DNA from: JBPCIX01 sp051005875
GTDB taxonomy: Bacteria > Actinomycetota > CADDZG01 > JAHWKV01
Direction: 5' to 3'
NCBI GenBank assembly: GCA_051005875.1
Contig: JBPCIX010000057.1
Span: forward strand, 1 to 64,000
Length of the DNA stretch: 64,000 nt
Below, piece after piece: positions 51,106 to 59,555 of this stretch. The position numbers and the translations under genes are program-made. The notes under the pieces are model-generated. The model did not search any database. It had not been told where the DNA came from and worked only from the letters and a program-made list of their open reading frames with translations. How positions within the stretch are numbered: the stretch's first letter is position 1; each line of letters opens with the position of its first letter.

Positions 51106-51834
51106 CTAAAGGATCTCCAGAATGTCTTTCATTAGAAAAACGCCGGCTGCCGCGGCGCCAATAGTGAGGGCGCCTCTTCCAAGCCAGGTGACTGCGGGAT
51201 GGGAAGGCAACTTGCGCAGGGCCGAAATGCGGCGGCCAACGAACCAGAGGGCGATCACGGCTAAGACCAGCAAGCCGCCTAGTCCGCTCGCCCCTGTACC
51301 CATGATCATGATCGGCAGCAGAGCCGCCAGCAACCCGAGCCAGGGAGCAATTTTCCCGATCTTTCGAGCCAGCCAACGCTCAGCAAGCTTGGCGACACAG
51401 TAACCGTAGATTCCGGGGAGCAAGATGAAAAGGAAAATCGACAGGGCCGCGGGCTTCACGAGAGTGAAATCCACTCCACCGGGTTTAATCACCGCGACGC
51501 CCCCAATCAAAGCAAACAGCACGGCCGAAATGAGAGGTCGAAATCGCTCCGGGAGCCACCCCCTGGCCAGCGAATAACAAAGCCCTCCCACCACTCCCAT
51601 AACTGCAGCCGCCATAACCAAAAACATCGTCGACGGGGTGAAAGATCCCATGGTGAAATCATCATCGGATTGACGACCCACCACGGCTGCACCCGAGGTA
51701 ACCCTGAGGAGGAACATGGCCAAGCGGCCGCCGATTCCACCGACCAGCAATCCGGAAACAAAGCCTGCAACGGCGCCGGCAAATGCTCGCTGGCCAAGTT
51801 CCTTGGCATCTGCCACCAGGCTGGTCTCTTCCAT
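51106..51834 (-). CDS. Unknown multi-pass membrane protein
   Basis: A 242-residue protein I do not recognise. It has about six or seven hydrophobic segments (near 17-45, 68-88, 98-116, 128-150, 165-180 and 183-198, with one at the end). Loops are rich in Arg between segments (WLPERFRPL, AERWLARKIGK, GRRISALRKL). A glycine-rich first segment (GLLVGGIGGRLAMFLLRV) recalls the DUF-type small integral proteins of Actinomycetota. It is the last gene of the pilus block, 58 bases after the PilP-like gene and 66 bases before aroC. A role in pilus assembly or in transport is possible but nothing in the sequence shows it. Confidence 0.7.
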   Translation of the reverse strand: MEETSLVADAKELGQRAFAGAVAGFVSGLLVGGIGGRLAMFLLRVTSGAAVVGRQSDDDFTMGSFTPSTMFLVMAAAVMGVVGGLCYSLARGWLPERFRPLISAVLFALIGGVAVIKPGGVDFTLVKPAALSIFLFILLPGIYGYCVAKLAERWLARKIGKIAPWLGLLAALLPIMIMGTGASGLGGLLVLAVIALWFVGRRISALRKLPSHPAVTWLGRGALTIGAAAAGVFLMKDILEIL

Positions 51835-51892
51835 GGCGAAAGCTTTACCTAATCGCGCCCCATAAGCAAGGATCCGTGAGCCGCCTACAGCC

Positions 51893-52540
51893 CTACTTCA
51901 TTACTTCTTCGCCCTCACATAGGTTGAAGCGATCGCTTCCCCTTAGCATGGTTGCGCAATTGTTGGCCACAGAGATCATTTTGAAATCGTTCGCGAAGGT
52001 TTCGCCCGCCTTCACCGAATAAACACTGTCGCCAACCTTGACCGCTGCCCGAGATGCTCCTGTGGAGTCATAGAAGGTATCAACCAAGGTGACTCTTTGC
52101 GGTCCAACCGGGGCTGGCGCGGGCGCCGGCGCTGGCGCCGGCGCAGGGGCTGGCGCGGGTGCTGGCGCAGGGGCTGGCGCGGGTGCTGGCGCGGGCACCG
52201 GAATCGGGGCTGGCGCGGGAGGCAGGGGGATGACTACCGGCGGCGCTGCCGCAGGTGCGATCGCGGCTACCGGCGCCGAGGTAAGGGCCTTAAACGGGTC
52301 TCGAGTTAGTGGAGCTGAATCACCGGCAGCAGGTGCCGCTGCCGGTGACGCTGCCGGCCCTGCCGGCTGGACAGGCTGCCTCGGAGCCGTCCGTATGACG
52401 GGCTCCCCAACCGGAGCATCACCGGCCACCAGCGGTAGCACGACGAACATTCCAAGGACCAGCACGACGGTCAAGCCGAGCAGTCCGAACATCCACTTGG
52501 GAACCGTCTTTAGGGATTCGGGAATTTTTATAGATTTCAT
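51893..52540 (-). CDS. PilP-like membrane protein with Pro-Ala stalk
   Basis: A 215-residue bitopic protein. It has one transmembrane helix (about 18-40), a low-complexity linker, a run of about a dozen Pro-Ala pairs (about 125-148), and a C-terminal domain of some 65 residues (VTLVDTFYDSTGASRAAVKVGDSVYSVKAGETF...). The domain has two cysteines and resembles the beta domain of PilP/GspC-like pilus proteins. AAGGAG lies 5 nt before the ATG at 52540. Position after pilM-pilN-pilO supports a PilP-like alignment-complex role. Similarity to PilP itself is weak by eye, so the family is uncertain. Confidence 0.65.
   Translation of the reverse strand: MKSIKIPESLKTVPKWMFGLLGLTVVLVLGMFVVLPLVAGDAPVGEPVIRTAPRQPVQPAGPAASPAAAPAAGDSAPLTRDPFKALTSAPVAAIAPAAAPPVVIPLPPAPAPIPVPAPAPAPAPAPAPAPAPAPAPAPAPAPAPVGPQRVTLVDTFYDSTGASRAAVKVGDSVYSVKAGETFANDFKMISVANNCATMLRGSDRFNLCEGEEVMK
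52111..52200. repeat. Pro-Ala coding repeat with 24-bp tandem unit
   Basis: GC-rich low-complexity DNA encoding the Pro-Ala run of the PilP-like protein. A 24-base unit is exactly duplicated at 52143-52166 and 52167-52190, and the rest are degenerate six-base copies. Such tracts change length readily by slippage in steps of two or more residues. Confidence 0.85.
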
Positions 52541-52549
52541 TTGCACTCC

Positions 52550-53275
52550 TTATGCAGCCGGGGCCTGGGCCGGCGCTCGGACGGGGGCCGGGACAGGGTT
52601 TGATGGAGCAGGCTGAGCACCAGGCGGCACGGCGGGAGCCGGCACCTGTGCTCCAGCTACGAACATCTTCAGGTCCAGGTCTGCGGTGAGCTTTGGCGCG
52701 CCTCCCGGCTTGGAGGGGTCAGTCTTTGATGTGATACCTACCGAGGCAATTTTCACAGCACGATCGAGCGTTTCCAGGCTGGAGATGAACCTCTGGACCG
52801 CAAAGTAATCTCCCTCGGCCCCCATGGCTATGAGCACTTCCTGCAATCCTGTGGAACTGCCGATTGAGGGCACTGGAGGAGTTGGGTTGGTCGAAATCCA
52901 GTCAAGACCGGATTTGGTGGCGACATCTTGGACCTGCAGGATGTACTTGGCTAGATCGGTTTGGTTGGGCAATGCCTCGGCCATGACCCTGGCCTGCTCC
53001 CTTAGCTCAGTGGCGCCTTTTTCAAGAACTCTGAGGTGAGCCAACTCTGCATTGAGTGCCACCACCAGCGCCTCCGCAGCCTCGGCCTGGACTCTGGTTT
53101 CGTCGATCTGGGCCTTTTGCGAACGGAAGATTCCGAAAAACGATCCAAGCAGCGTAATGACAACCGCCGCTCCGAAAATCAGCCGATGACGCTTTACCTG
53201 AGCGGCTGCGTCCATCTGGGCCGCAGGGCGGCGGGACCACCGTCCTCCGCTAGCCCCAACTGCCGGCGCCTGCAT
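52550..53275 (-). CDS. pilO: Type IV pilus inner-membrane protein PilO
   Basis: A 241-residue bitopic protein. It has a cytoplasmic N-terminus, one transmembrane helix (about 32-48, LIFGAAVVITLLGSFFGIF), a coiled coil (about 50-100) and a ferredoxin-like periplasmic-side domain (VLIAMGAEGDYFAVQRFISSLETLDRAVKIASV), the usual PilO plan. A Pro/Ala-rich tail ends the protein. The start is in a TAATG overlap with pilN. With PilM and PilN it would form the alignment complex linking the ATPase to the pilus. Confidence 0.85.
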   Translation of the reverse strand: MQAPAVGASGGRWSRRPAAQMDAAAQVKRHRLIFGAAVVITLLGSFFGIFRSQKAQIDETRVQAEAAEALVVALNAELAHLRVLEKGATELREQARVMAEALPNQTDLAKYILQVQDVATKSGLDWISTNPTPPVPSIGSSTGLQEVLIAMGAEGDYFAVQRFISSLETLDRAVKIASVGITSKTDPSKPGGAPKLTADLDLKMFVAGAQVPAPAVPPGAQPAPSNPVPAPVRAPAQAPAA

Positions 53276-53976
53276 TACTTTTGCCCCTGATTCTGGTAGC
53301 GGGCGCTTCGAGAAGCAGCCGACAGATCGGCTGTGCTTGTGTAGTTAACCACTTCACGATCTCCAATCTTAGCCTTGACGGCAGCGGGCACAAAGATGTT
53401 CTGAACGGTTGGAAGCTGCTGCTCCAGGGTCGTCAGCCATTTAGCTACGCCCGGGAAGTCAAACGTCACGGCCGTGAAAGTCAAAGTGCCGAGCTTGGCC
53501 GGACCTGCGGGAACCGGCGTGACCGGCGGCTGTGCAGCCGAGCCACTGGGTGGGGCTGAAGCCGGAGCGGCTCCAGGAGTGCTCGGGGCCACCGGCGCCA
53601 CTGCCACCGGCTGCGCGGTTCCGTTGAATGCAGTCAACCACGAATTATCCGGGATGACCTTCGAAACGTCCTGGAGGAGCTTTGACCATCCGATGTCATC
53701 GGTCATGGCCAGAGACAGCGTGGACCTCTTCTGCTGAATGGTCTTTTCCATGAGTCCGAATTCCTGAAGGGCGTTGACCTTGACTTTGATGGACGCGGCT
53801 TTGGTCGCTGCCTCTGCCTCGCGGTTTTTCTGGTGATTAAGCTGAAGGGTCATTGCCAGCCAGCCAAGCGCGATTACAACAACAAGGCCTCCGAATACGA
53901 TTCCCAGAGTCCGGGCCTGGCGGCGAGCGTTGAGCCTGGCCCCCAGCTCAGGGGGAATAAGGTTGATTCGATTCAT
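53275..53976 (-). CDS. pilN: Type IV pilus assembly protein PilN
   Basis: A 233-residue protein whose cytoplasmic N-terminus MNRINLIPPEL is the conserved PilM-binding NLLP-type motif. A transmembrane helix (about 25-44), a coiled coil (about 48-90) and a ferredoxin-like domain follow, interrupted by an Ala/Pro/Ser-rich insertion (about 125-155). The ATGA overlap with pilM supports joint synthesis. Confidence 0.87.
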   Translation of the reverse strand: MNRINLIPPELGARLNARRQARTLGIVFGGLVVVIALGWLAMTLQLNHQKNREAEAATKAASIKVKVNALQEFGLMEKTIQQKRSTLSLAMTDDIGWSKLLQDVSKVIPDNSWLTAFNGTAQPVAVAPVAPSTPGAAPASAPPSGSAAQPPVTPVPAGPAKLGTLTFTAVTFDFPGVAKWLTTLEQQLPTVQNIFVPAAVKAKIGDREVVNYTSTADLSAASRSARYQNQGQK

Positions 53977-54917
53977 GATTGCATCGCTCCTAGGGCGGCG
54001 CCCACTGCTATCGCCATCAATGGTTCGGATGTCTCAAATTCATTGTTTTCGGCGCTGTCTTTTGAAGTCTTAATATTCTTGAAGCAGCCCCCCATTTCAA
54101 CGGGTGCCTGAAGGGCTTCGGAAAGCAGCGGTGAAAGCTCCTTTAACGAGGGCGTCTCGCCTGAAATCATCACTTTAGAAATGCCTGCGGTTTCGCCCTG
54201 GCCCACGTAGTACTCAACGGAGCCCCTGATCTCGTCAACGAGAGCTTCAGCAGACTCGTTGCCTCCGATCGCGAGGACTCTCGCCAGCTTGGGAACCTCA
54301 TTTTCATGAACCACCATGCTGGTAATTTCTTCGCCGACATCGATCAGGGCCTCGCCCTCACCGAGGTTTTCGGGTACTAGCCTTCCTTGGGCCCCCATCG
54401 AACGCATGAGCGCTAGTGGAGTGAAGTCAATGGCCTCGGGAACGACTCCTGCCTGCTCGAATGCGTCGACAAAAGTGTTGATCATGTCTTTGTGAGCGGC
54501 GACGACCATGACTCGGATCATTCGCTCCTCTTCGTCATTCGTGAACTCTTTGAGAACTTCGTAGTCGAGCACTGCCAGGTCCATGGGAATCGGGATCAAC
54601 TCCTGAACCTGATACCGGATAGCGCCCCTTAGATCGCTCTCGTCCATGTATGGCAACTCGGCGATGCGAGCTACAACTTTCTGATTTGCAAGGCTAATGC
54701 TGATGCTTGCCTTCCCCTTCGAGGTGCCCACCTTGCTGCAGGCCGAGGCTACCGCCTTGGCCACTGCGCCAAGGTCGACTATTTCGCCATCTTTGGCGGC
54801 GCCGGCAGGCAAGGGCTCCTGGACAAATGCCTCGAGCTGGGGCGTGTGGTTCGCTATTGAGATTCTCGCAGCACGAACTGCAAGGCTCCCGATTTCGATT
54901 CCAATTGATTGCTTCAC
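53973..54917 (-). CDS. pilM: Type IV pilus assembly ATPase-like protein PilM
   Basis: Actin-like cytoplasmic protein that binds the PilN tail. The 314-residue product has SIGIEIGSLAVRAARIS (phosphate-1), ELPYMDESDLRGAIRYQVQELIPIPMDLAVLDYEVL (family signature), GEALIDVGEEITSMVV (phosphate-2) and VMISGETPSLKELSPLLSEAL (adenosine motif). The GTG at 54917 has GGAGGG 9 nt upstream. The 143 bases up to pilD hold no recognised feature. Confidence 0.93.
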   Translation of the reverse strand: MKQSIGIEIGSLAVRAARISIANHTPQLEAFVQEPLPAGAAKDGEIVDLGAVAKAVASACSKVGTSKGKASISISLANQKVVARIAELPYMDESDLRGAIRYQVQELIPIPMDLAVLDYEVLKEFTNDEEERMIRVMVVAAHKDMINTFVDAFEQAGVVPEAIDFTPLALMRSMGAQGRLVPENLGEGEALIDVGEEITSMVVHENEVPKLARVLAIGGNESAEALVDEIRGSVEYYVGQGETAGISKVMISGETPSLKELSPLLSEALQAPVEMGGCFKNIKTSKDSAENNEFETSEPLMAIAVGAALGAMQS

Positions 54918-55060
54918 GTCTAGCCGCCCTCCTATTGATGAGAAACTTGTCTTGAATAGGGTCGGCCGTTAGGGGGAGGAACTGAAGTAACTCAGGAAAG
55001 TTTTCTTCGCCGCAGATGAGCGCAGGCGCCGCTGCTTTCACGCCTGTGATGGTCAGGGCA

Positions 55061-55834
55061 CTAAATGCCGAGCCAGAGTCGAAGAATAGGCGCACCGGCA
55101 AATATGGCAACTCCTGCGCCTGCCGCCATGGCCGGGCCGAAAGGAATCGTCTGCTTTCTGCCTTTCCCGTTGACCGCCATTAGGGTTATGCCGGCGAAGG
55201 CGCCGATGAAAAAGCCGGCGAAGGCGCCGACCGCCACATGCCACAACGTGAACCAGCCGAGATGCATTCCAAGGTAGGCGGCAAGCTTAACGTCACCCAT
55301 GCCCATCCCCGCCGGGACCGCGATGGCCAACCCGAGCATGGGGAGTCCGTACGAGAGCGCGCCAAGACCCGCTGTTACCAACGGCGACGTCGAGCCAGAA
55401 ATTAGAGCCGCAGCCACCAATAGGGCGGCCGAGGCAATGGCAGAGGGCCCTAGGATCTTGTTGGGTATTCGCCGAGTTTCGAGGTCGATTGCGGAAAGGA
55501 CCACCAGAACCGACACGAGCCATAGAAATGCCGGAAGCTCCGGCTTGACCCCCACCCGAAGCGTTACCAGAGCCCAAGCAGCGCCCATAAGAGCCTCGAT
55601 CACCAGATAACGGGGACTTATTTTTGACCGGCAGGTGCGACAGCGTCCCCTGAGAAGAATATAGGAAGCAATTGGCACATTCTCGAACCAGTTGAGAGCG
55701 TGCCCGCAGCCCGGGCACTGGGACCCCGGGCGGACGATCGAAAGTCCTTTGGGGACTCGATGCACAACCACATTGGCGAAGCTGCCGGCAATAGTGCCCA
55801 AAACAAAGGCAGCCACAGCTTCAAAAGCCCTCAC
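55061..55834 (-). CDS. pilD: Prepilin peptidase / N-methyltransferase
   Basis: Integral membrane aspartyl protease that cleaves and methylates prepilins. The 257-residue protein has the N-terminal methylase domain with two CxxC pairs (CPGCGHALNWFENVPIASYILLRGRCRTCRSKI). The catalytic aspartates lie in SAIDLETRRIPN and in GMGDVKLAAYLG. About seven hydrophobic segments are seen. A prepilin peptidase in the aroE-aroC interval is seen in other Actinomycetota. No prepilin gene is in the window. Confidence 0.95.
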   Translation of the reverse strand: MRAFEAVAAFVLGTIAGSFANVVVHRVPKGLSIVRPGSQCPGCGHALNWFENVPIASYILLRGRCRTCRSKISPRYLVIEALMGAAWALVTLRVGVKPELPAFLWLVSVLVVLSAIDLETRRIPNKILGPSAIASAALLVAAALISGSTSPLVTAGLGALSYGLPMLGLAIAVPAGMGMGDVKLAAYLGMHLGWFTLWHVAVGAFAGFFIGAFAGITLMAVNGKGRKQTIPFGPAMAAGAGVAIFAGAPILRLWLGI

Positions 55835-55875
55835 ACAGAAGCCTCCTGGTGTTTCGCGCCGCCGCTAACCGGGGC

Positions 55876-57558
55876 TCAGACTACGACTCGTTGGATTTCT
55901 TCGAGCGAGGTTACGCCGTCACGAACCTTCTGTATTCCATCTTGGCGCAAGGTAAGCATTCCTTGCTCGCGAGCCATAGCCCGTATTTCATCAGTTGAGC
56001 GCCGCTCAACGGTGAGACGTTCAATTTCCTCGCTCATCGGCATGATTTCGTGAACAGAGGTGCGGCCTCGGTATCCGGTTTTGCCGCACTTTTGGCAACC
56101 GACCGGGCGAAAGAATGTGGGTATCGATTCTCCCTCGGACAACGGAACACTGTTTTCCTGAAGAGCCTGAAGCGTCGGCGTATAGGCCTGTTTACATTTT
56201 GGGCACAACTTTCGAGCGAGTCTTTGAGCAACGATAGCGTCTGTCGACGAAGCTACCAGGAAGGGCTCGACACCCATCTCGATCAACCTTCCTATGGCGC
56301 TGGGAGCGTCGTTGGTGTGAAGCGTCGAAAGCACAAGATGGCCTGTTAGCGAGGCCTCAATTGCGATCTGGGCGGTCTCGCGGTCTCGGATTTCACCGAC
56401 CAGGATGATGTCGGGATCGGCTCTTAGCATCGACCTTAGCGCCGACGCAAACGTAAGTCCGGCGCGATTGTTGGTCTGCACCTGGTTTACGCCGGCGAGC
56501 CTGTACTCGACAGGATCCTCAACGGTGATGATGTTGCGATCTGCCTGGTTCAAGATGTTCAGCGTTGCGTAAAGAGTCGTCGACTTGCCCGACCCTGTGG
56601 GTCCCGTAACCAAGATCAACCCGTAAGGCTTAATGAACGACGACTCGAACTTCTTGAAGTTCGCATCGGAAAGACCGAGATCTTCGAGTTTTAGAAGCAC
56701 GCTGGACTTGTCCAGGATCCTCAAAACCAACTTTTCTCCCCAAACTGTCGGCAGGCTGGCCACCCGGATATCAATAGCCTTTTTTTGAACCACCAGGCTG
56801 ATACGGCCATCCTGAGGGATGCGCCGGTCCGCAATGTCCATGTCGGCCATAATCTTGAGACGGGAAATCACTCCTGCCTGATTCTTTTTTGGCTGCCTTA
56901 AAACATCATGCAAAACACCGTCGATGCGAAATCGAACGCGAACCTCCTTTTCTTGAGGTTCAACGTGAATATCTGAGGCTCTGTCGTTCACGGCCTGAGT
57001 AATAATGAGATTAACCAACCTAACGATCGGGGCCTCTTCGGCGGTGCCGGCGAGACCGATTTCGAGGCCTTCCTCGGGGGAATCGTCGGCGTCACCCCCG
57101 ATCTCCTCGACCGAGCGATCAAGACTTTGCAGGCGCGATATTGCCGTGAGAATATCGGCAGCATTCGCCAGCGCAGGCTTTACTTCTTTGCCGGTCAGCG
57201 TCCTTATATCGTCCAGGGCCATAATGTTGGCCGGGTCGCTCATCGCTACCACCAGTTTTCCGTCCTCAATCCGGACCGGCAGAACCTTATAGCGTTTGGC
57301 CATGGCTTCCGAAATGAGGCCGGCCACGGACGGGTCGACTTGAACCTCGCTCAAGTCAATGAATTCCATCCCCACTTGCTTAGCGAAAACCGCCATGAGG
57401 CTGGATTCGGTCAAAAACCCATTTTCAACAAGAATTCGAGGCAGGGATTTGTGCGCGCGTTTGGTTTCCGCAAGCGCCTCCTTCAGGCGCGCTGGAGTCA
57501 AAAGCTTGTCTTCGAGGATGATCTCCTCGAGTGTTTTTGTCTTTTCTTTGATAGCCAA
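55876..57558 (-). CDS. pilB: Type IV pilus assembly ATPase PilB
   Basis: Hexameric motor for pilus extension. The 560-residue protein has the N-terminal GspE-type domain (about 1-150), Walker A GPTGSGKSTTLYA, the Asp box region NIITVEDPVEYRL, Walker B ILVGEIRDRETA, and the His box STLHTND. It ends with a tetracysteine zinc region (CPKCKQAY and CQKCGKTGYRG). TTG 57558 is preceded by AGGA. It is the first gene of the block after aroE. The retraction ATPase pilT and the platform gene pilC are not in the window. Confidence 0.95.
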   Translation of the reverse strand: MAIKEKTKTLEEIILEDKLLTPARLKEALAETKRAHKSLPRILVENGFLTESSLMAVFAKQVGMEFIDLSEVQVDPSVAGLISEAMAKRYKVLPVRIEDGKLVVAMSDPANIMALDDIRTLTGKEVKPALANAADILTAISRLQSLDRSVEEIGGDADDSPEEGLEIGLAGTAEEAPIVRLVNLIITQAVNDRASDIHVEPQEKEVRVRFRIDGVLHDVLRQPKKNQAGVISRLKIMADMDIADRRIPQDGRISLVVQKKAIDIRVASLPTVWGEKLVLRILDKSSVLLKLEDLGLSDANFKKFESSFIKPYGLILVTGPTGSGKSTTLYATLNILNQADRNIITVEDPVEYRLAGVNQVQTNNRAGLTFASALRSMLRADPDIILVGEIRDRETAQIAIEASLTGHLVLSTLHTNDAPSAIGRLIEMGVEPFLVASSTDAIVAQRLARKLCPKCKQAYTPTLQALQENSVPLSEGESIPTFFRPVGCQKCGKTGYRGRTSVHEIMPMSEEIERLTVERRSTDEIRAMAREQGMLTLRQDGIQKVRDGVTSLEEIQRVVV

Positions 57559-57642
57559 GATTAGTCCTGAATGGTCTTCGAGTCCCCATCGGCCATCCGG
57601 GGGGCCGGCTTTAGGACCGAAATAGGCAAATTCAATCGGTTG

Positions 57643-58506
57643 TCACGGATTCTTTTTTAATTCTGCAAGGGCCGCCGCGCTCATTACGTCGATCGGCGGC
57701 TGGACCCCCGTCCAGATCTCAAAGGCAAGAACAGCCTGGTGCAGGAGCATCCCTAGTCCGCTGTGGGCTATCGCCCCGCGGGAGCGGGCACCTTCAATGA
57801 GAGGGGTCACCGGCGGGCGGTACACCATATCCACCACGACCGCATCTGGGCGTATGAGGGCCACATCAATGGCAGCCTGCTCGCCGGCCTGGCCGACAGG
57901 AGTCGCATTGATGATTACGTCCGCCTGTTCCACCCGCTCGGCAGAATAACGGCCGAGGCAAGCTGCCTCAAAGGACGCTCCGTCCGCCAGCGATACCAAA
58001 GCCGCCGCCTTTGCCTGGTCTCTTGCCAATACATGTACTGACGCTGCCCCTGCCGTGGCAAGGGCAAATACGGCCGCACGAGCCGATCCTCCGGCGCCTA
58101 TTACCAGCGCTGCAGCGCCTTCCAGCTTGGCGCCCACATCCATCCTGAGGAACCTCACCAAACCCTCTCCGTCTGTGTTCCACCCCACCAGCCGGTCGCC
58201 CCGCACTTCTACTGTATTCAAAGCTCCAATTTGGGATGCGCTTTCCGAAAGCTCGTCCATCGCTTCCATCGCCAACACTTTGTGGGGCAAGGTCACATTT
58301 AAACCCCGCACTCCCCCGCTAACGAGGTTGCGGATTTCCTTCACAGCCGAGGCAGAGTCCATGCCGAACAATCGGTATTCCCAGTCCATTTCCAGAGCAT
58401 TGAAGGCCGCGTTATGGATCGACGGGCTTAGGCTCCCTGCGACCTGGGCAGCGGACCCGACGATCCCCGTTAGCTTGGCTGCGGCTGAGTCAGACGCCTC
58501 AGCCAT
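57643..58506 (-). CDS. aroE: Shikimate dehydrogenase
   Basis: NADPH reduction of dehydroshikimate. The 287-residue protein has SLSPSIHNAAFNAL, LNVTLPHKVLAMEAM with the catalytic Lys, GALNTVEV and WNTDGEGLVRFL. The dinucleotide motif VIGAGGSARAAVFAL and GLGMLLHQAVLAFEIWTG follow. It lies between mltG and the pilus block, separated from the other aro genes only by that block. Confidence 0.97.
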   Translation of the reverse strand: MAEASDSAAAKLTGIVGSAAQVAGSLSPSIHNAAFNALEMDWEYRLFGMDSASAVKEIRNLVSGGVRGLNVTLPHKVLAMEAMDELSESASQIGALNTVEVRGDRLVGWNTDGEGLVRFLRMDVGAKLEGAAALVIGAGGSARAAVFALATAGAASVHVLARDQAKAAALVSLADGASFEAACLGRYSAERVEQADVIINATPVGQAGEQAAIDVALIRPDAVVVDMVYRPPVTPLIEGARSRGAIAHSGLGMLLHQAVLAFEIWTGVQPPIDVMSAAALAELKKNP

Positions 58507-58550
58507 CTTTTCGCTCGCAAGAGCCGTTGAGAGAACCCGGCGCCCGGTAT

Positions 58551-59555
58551 TCAGCAGTTTCGGGGTTGACGCGCCTTGGCCCGGATAAAGTCGGCCGAGT
58601 TGTTCGTAAACACATGGTGCACACAGTCTGACCCAAGTACGTAATAAAGGTAATCCTCGGAAGCCGGATTAAGTGCGGCGTTAATCGAGCTTGCCCGCGG
58701 GCTCGAAATGGGCGTCGGAGGCAAACCCGCACGCTTGCGGGTATTGAACGGCGAGTCAATCTCAAGATCGGACTGGGTTAGCGGCTGGCCGTTATATTTG
58801 CGGACCAGGTACTGGGTTGTTGCGTCGATTCCAAGAGCGATCCCCTGCTTCAGGCGGTTGTGAATGACTGCGGAGACTTTTGTTCTCTCATCGTCGGCTT
58901 TAGCCTCTTCTTCGATCATCGAGGCGATTATCAGGATCTCGTAAGGCGTCCTGCCCAGTTCGGTGGCCTTGGCTACGTCTTGCTTTTGAAACTGCTTATT
59001 GAACTGACCCACGATTCTTTTGACCACGGATTCGGGAGTATCTTTTTCTTCGATAAAATATGTCGTCGGGTACAGAAATCCCTCGAGAGTCGAAACATTT
59101 TCAGGCAAGATGCCCGGCCGAACCGTTGCCGGAGTTGCCGCAGCCAAGAAATCCGCCGCCGATACATGGGTCAGTTTGTCCACTTGTGCGGCCGTCTGAT
59201 CAATGTTCAAACCCTCCGGCACAACCAGCTTCACAAACTTGACCGCGGGTCCCATTTCGAGTTGGTTCACCAGTTCCGGAAACGGCATATCCGAGCGCAA
59301 GTCATATTGTCCGGCCTTTAGGCCGCCCGTCACGCCGCTGGTCTTAAGGTAAAGACGAAAAGCTAGAGAAGACCTCACAACTCCCCGCTTTTGCAGGGCG
59401 TCGGCAATGGTCGAGCCCGATGTTCCCGTGGGAATTGAAACCTTGATGGTCTTTCCCGTGGGTGATCCCTGAGTGTCCAGCCAACGGACGAACAATGCCC
59501 CGCCACCGATTACCACCAGAACCAAAGCAACCACGGCCGCTAATAGCTTTCTCAA
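58551..59555 (-). CDS. mltG: Endolytic murein transglycosylase MltG
   Basis: Membrane-anchored enzyme that cuts nascent glycan strands and ends their growth. The 334-residue protein has an N-terminal transmembrane anchor (about 5-25), a LysM-like region, and the YceG catalytic domain. Blocks are LEGFLYPTTYFI, the catalytic Glu region IIASMIEEEAKADDERTKVSAVIHNRLKQGIALGIDAT, and SPFNTRKRAGLPPTPISSPRASSINAALNP. The TTG at 59555 overlaps the ruvX stop (TTGA). Confidence 0.95.
   Translation of the reverse strand: MRKLLAAVVALVLVVIGGGALFVRWLDTQGSPTGKTIKVSIPTGTSGSTIADALQKRGVVRSSLAFRLYLKTSGVTGGLKAGQYDLRSDMPFPELVNQLEMGPAVKFVKLVVPEGLNIDQTAAQVDKLTHVSAADFLAAATPATVRPGILPENVSTLEGFLYPTTYFIEEKDTPESVVKRIVGQFNKQFQKQDVAKATELGRTPYEILIIASMIEEEAKADDERTKVSAVIHNRLKQGIALGIDATTQYLVRKYNGQPLTQSDLEIDSPFNTRKRAGLPPTPISSPRASSINAALNPASEDYLYYVLGSDCVHHVFTNNSADFIRAKARQPRNC

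Noticed and set aside
52111..52200. CRISPR-like array
   Set aside because: The repeat is a coding Pro-Ala tract without spacers, and no cas gene is present anywhere in the window.
52089..52616. Plus-strand Gly-Ala-rich frame of 175 codons
   Set aside because: It is the antisense of the Pro-Ala stalk of the PilP-like gene, whose own strand has a good start, ribosome-binding site and operon context.
54694..55110. Minus-strand frame of 138 codons spanning the pilD-pilM gap
   Set aside because: Most of it overlaps pilM in another frame, and it lacks a type III signal peptide or any pilin-like N-terminus, so it is not a hidden pilin.
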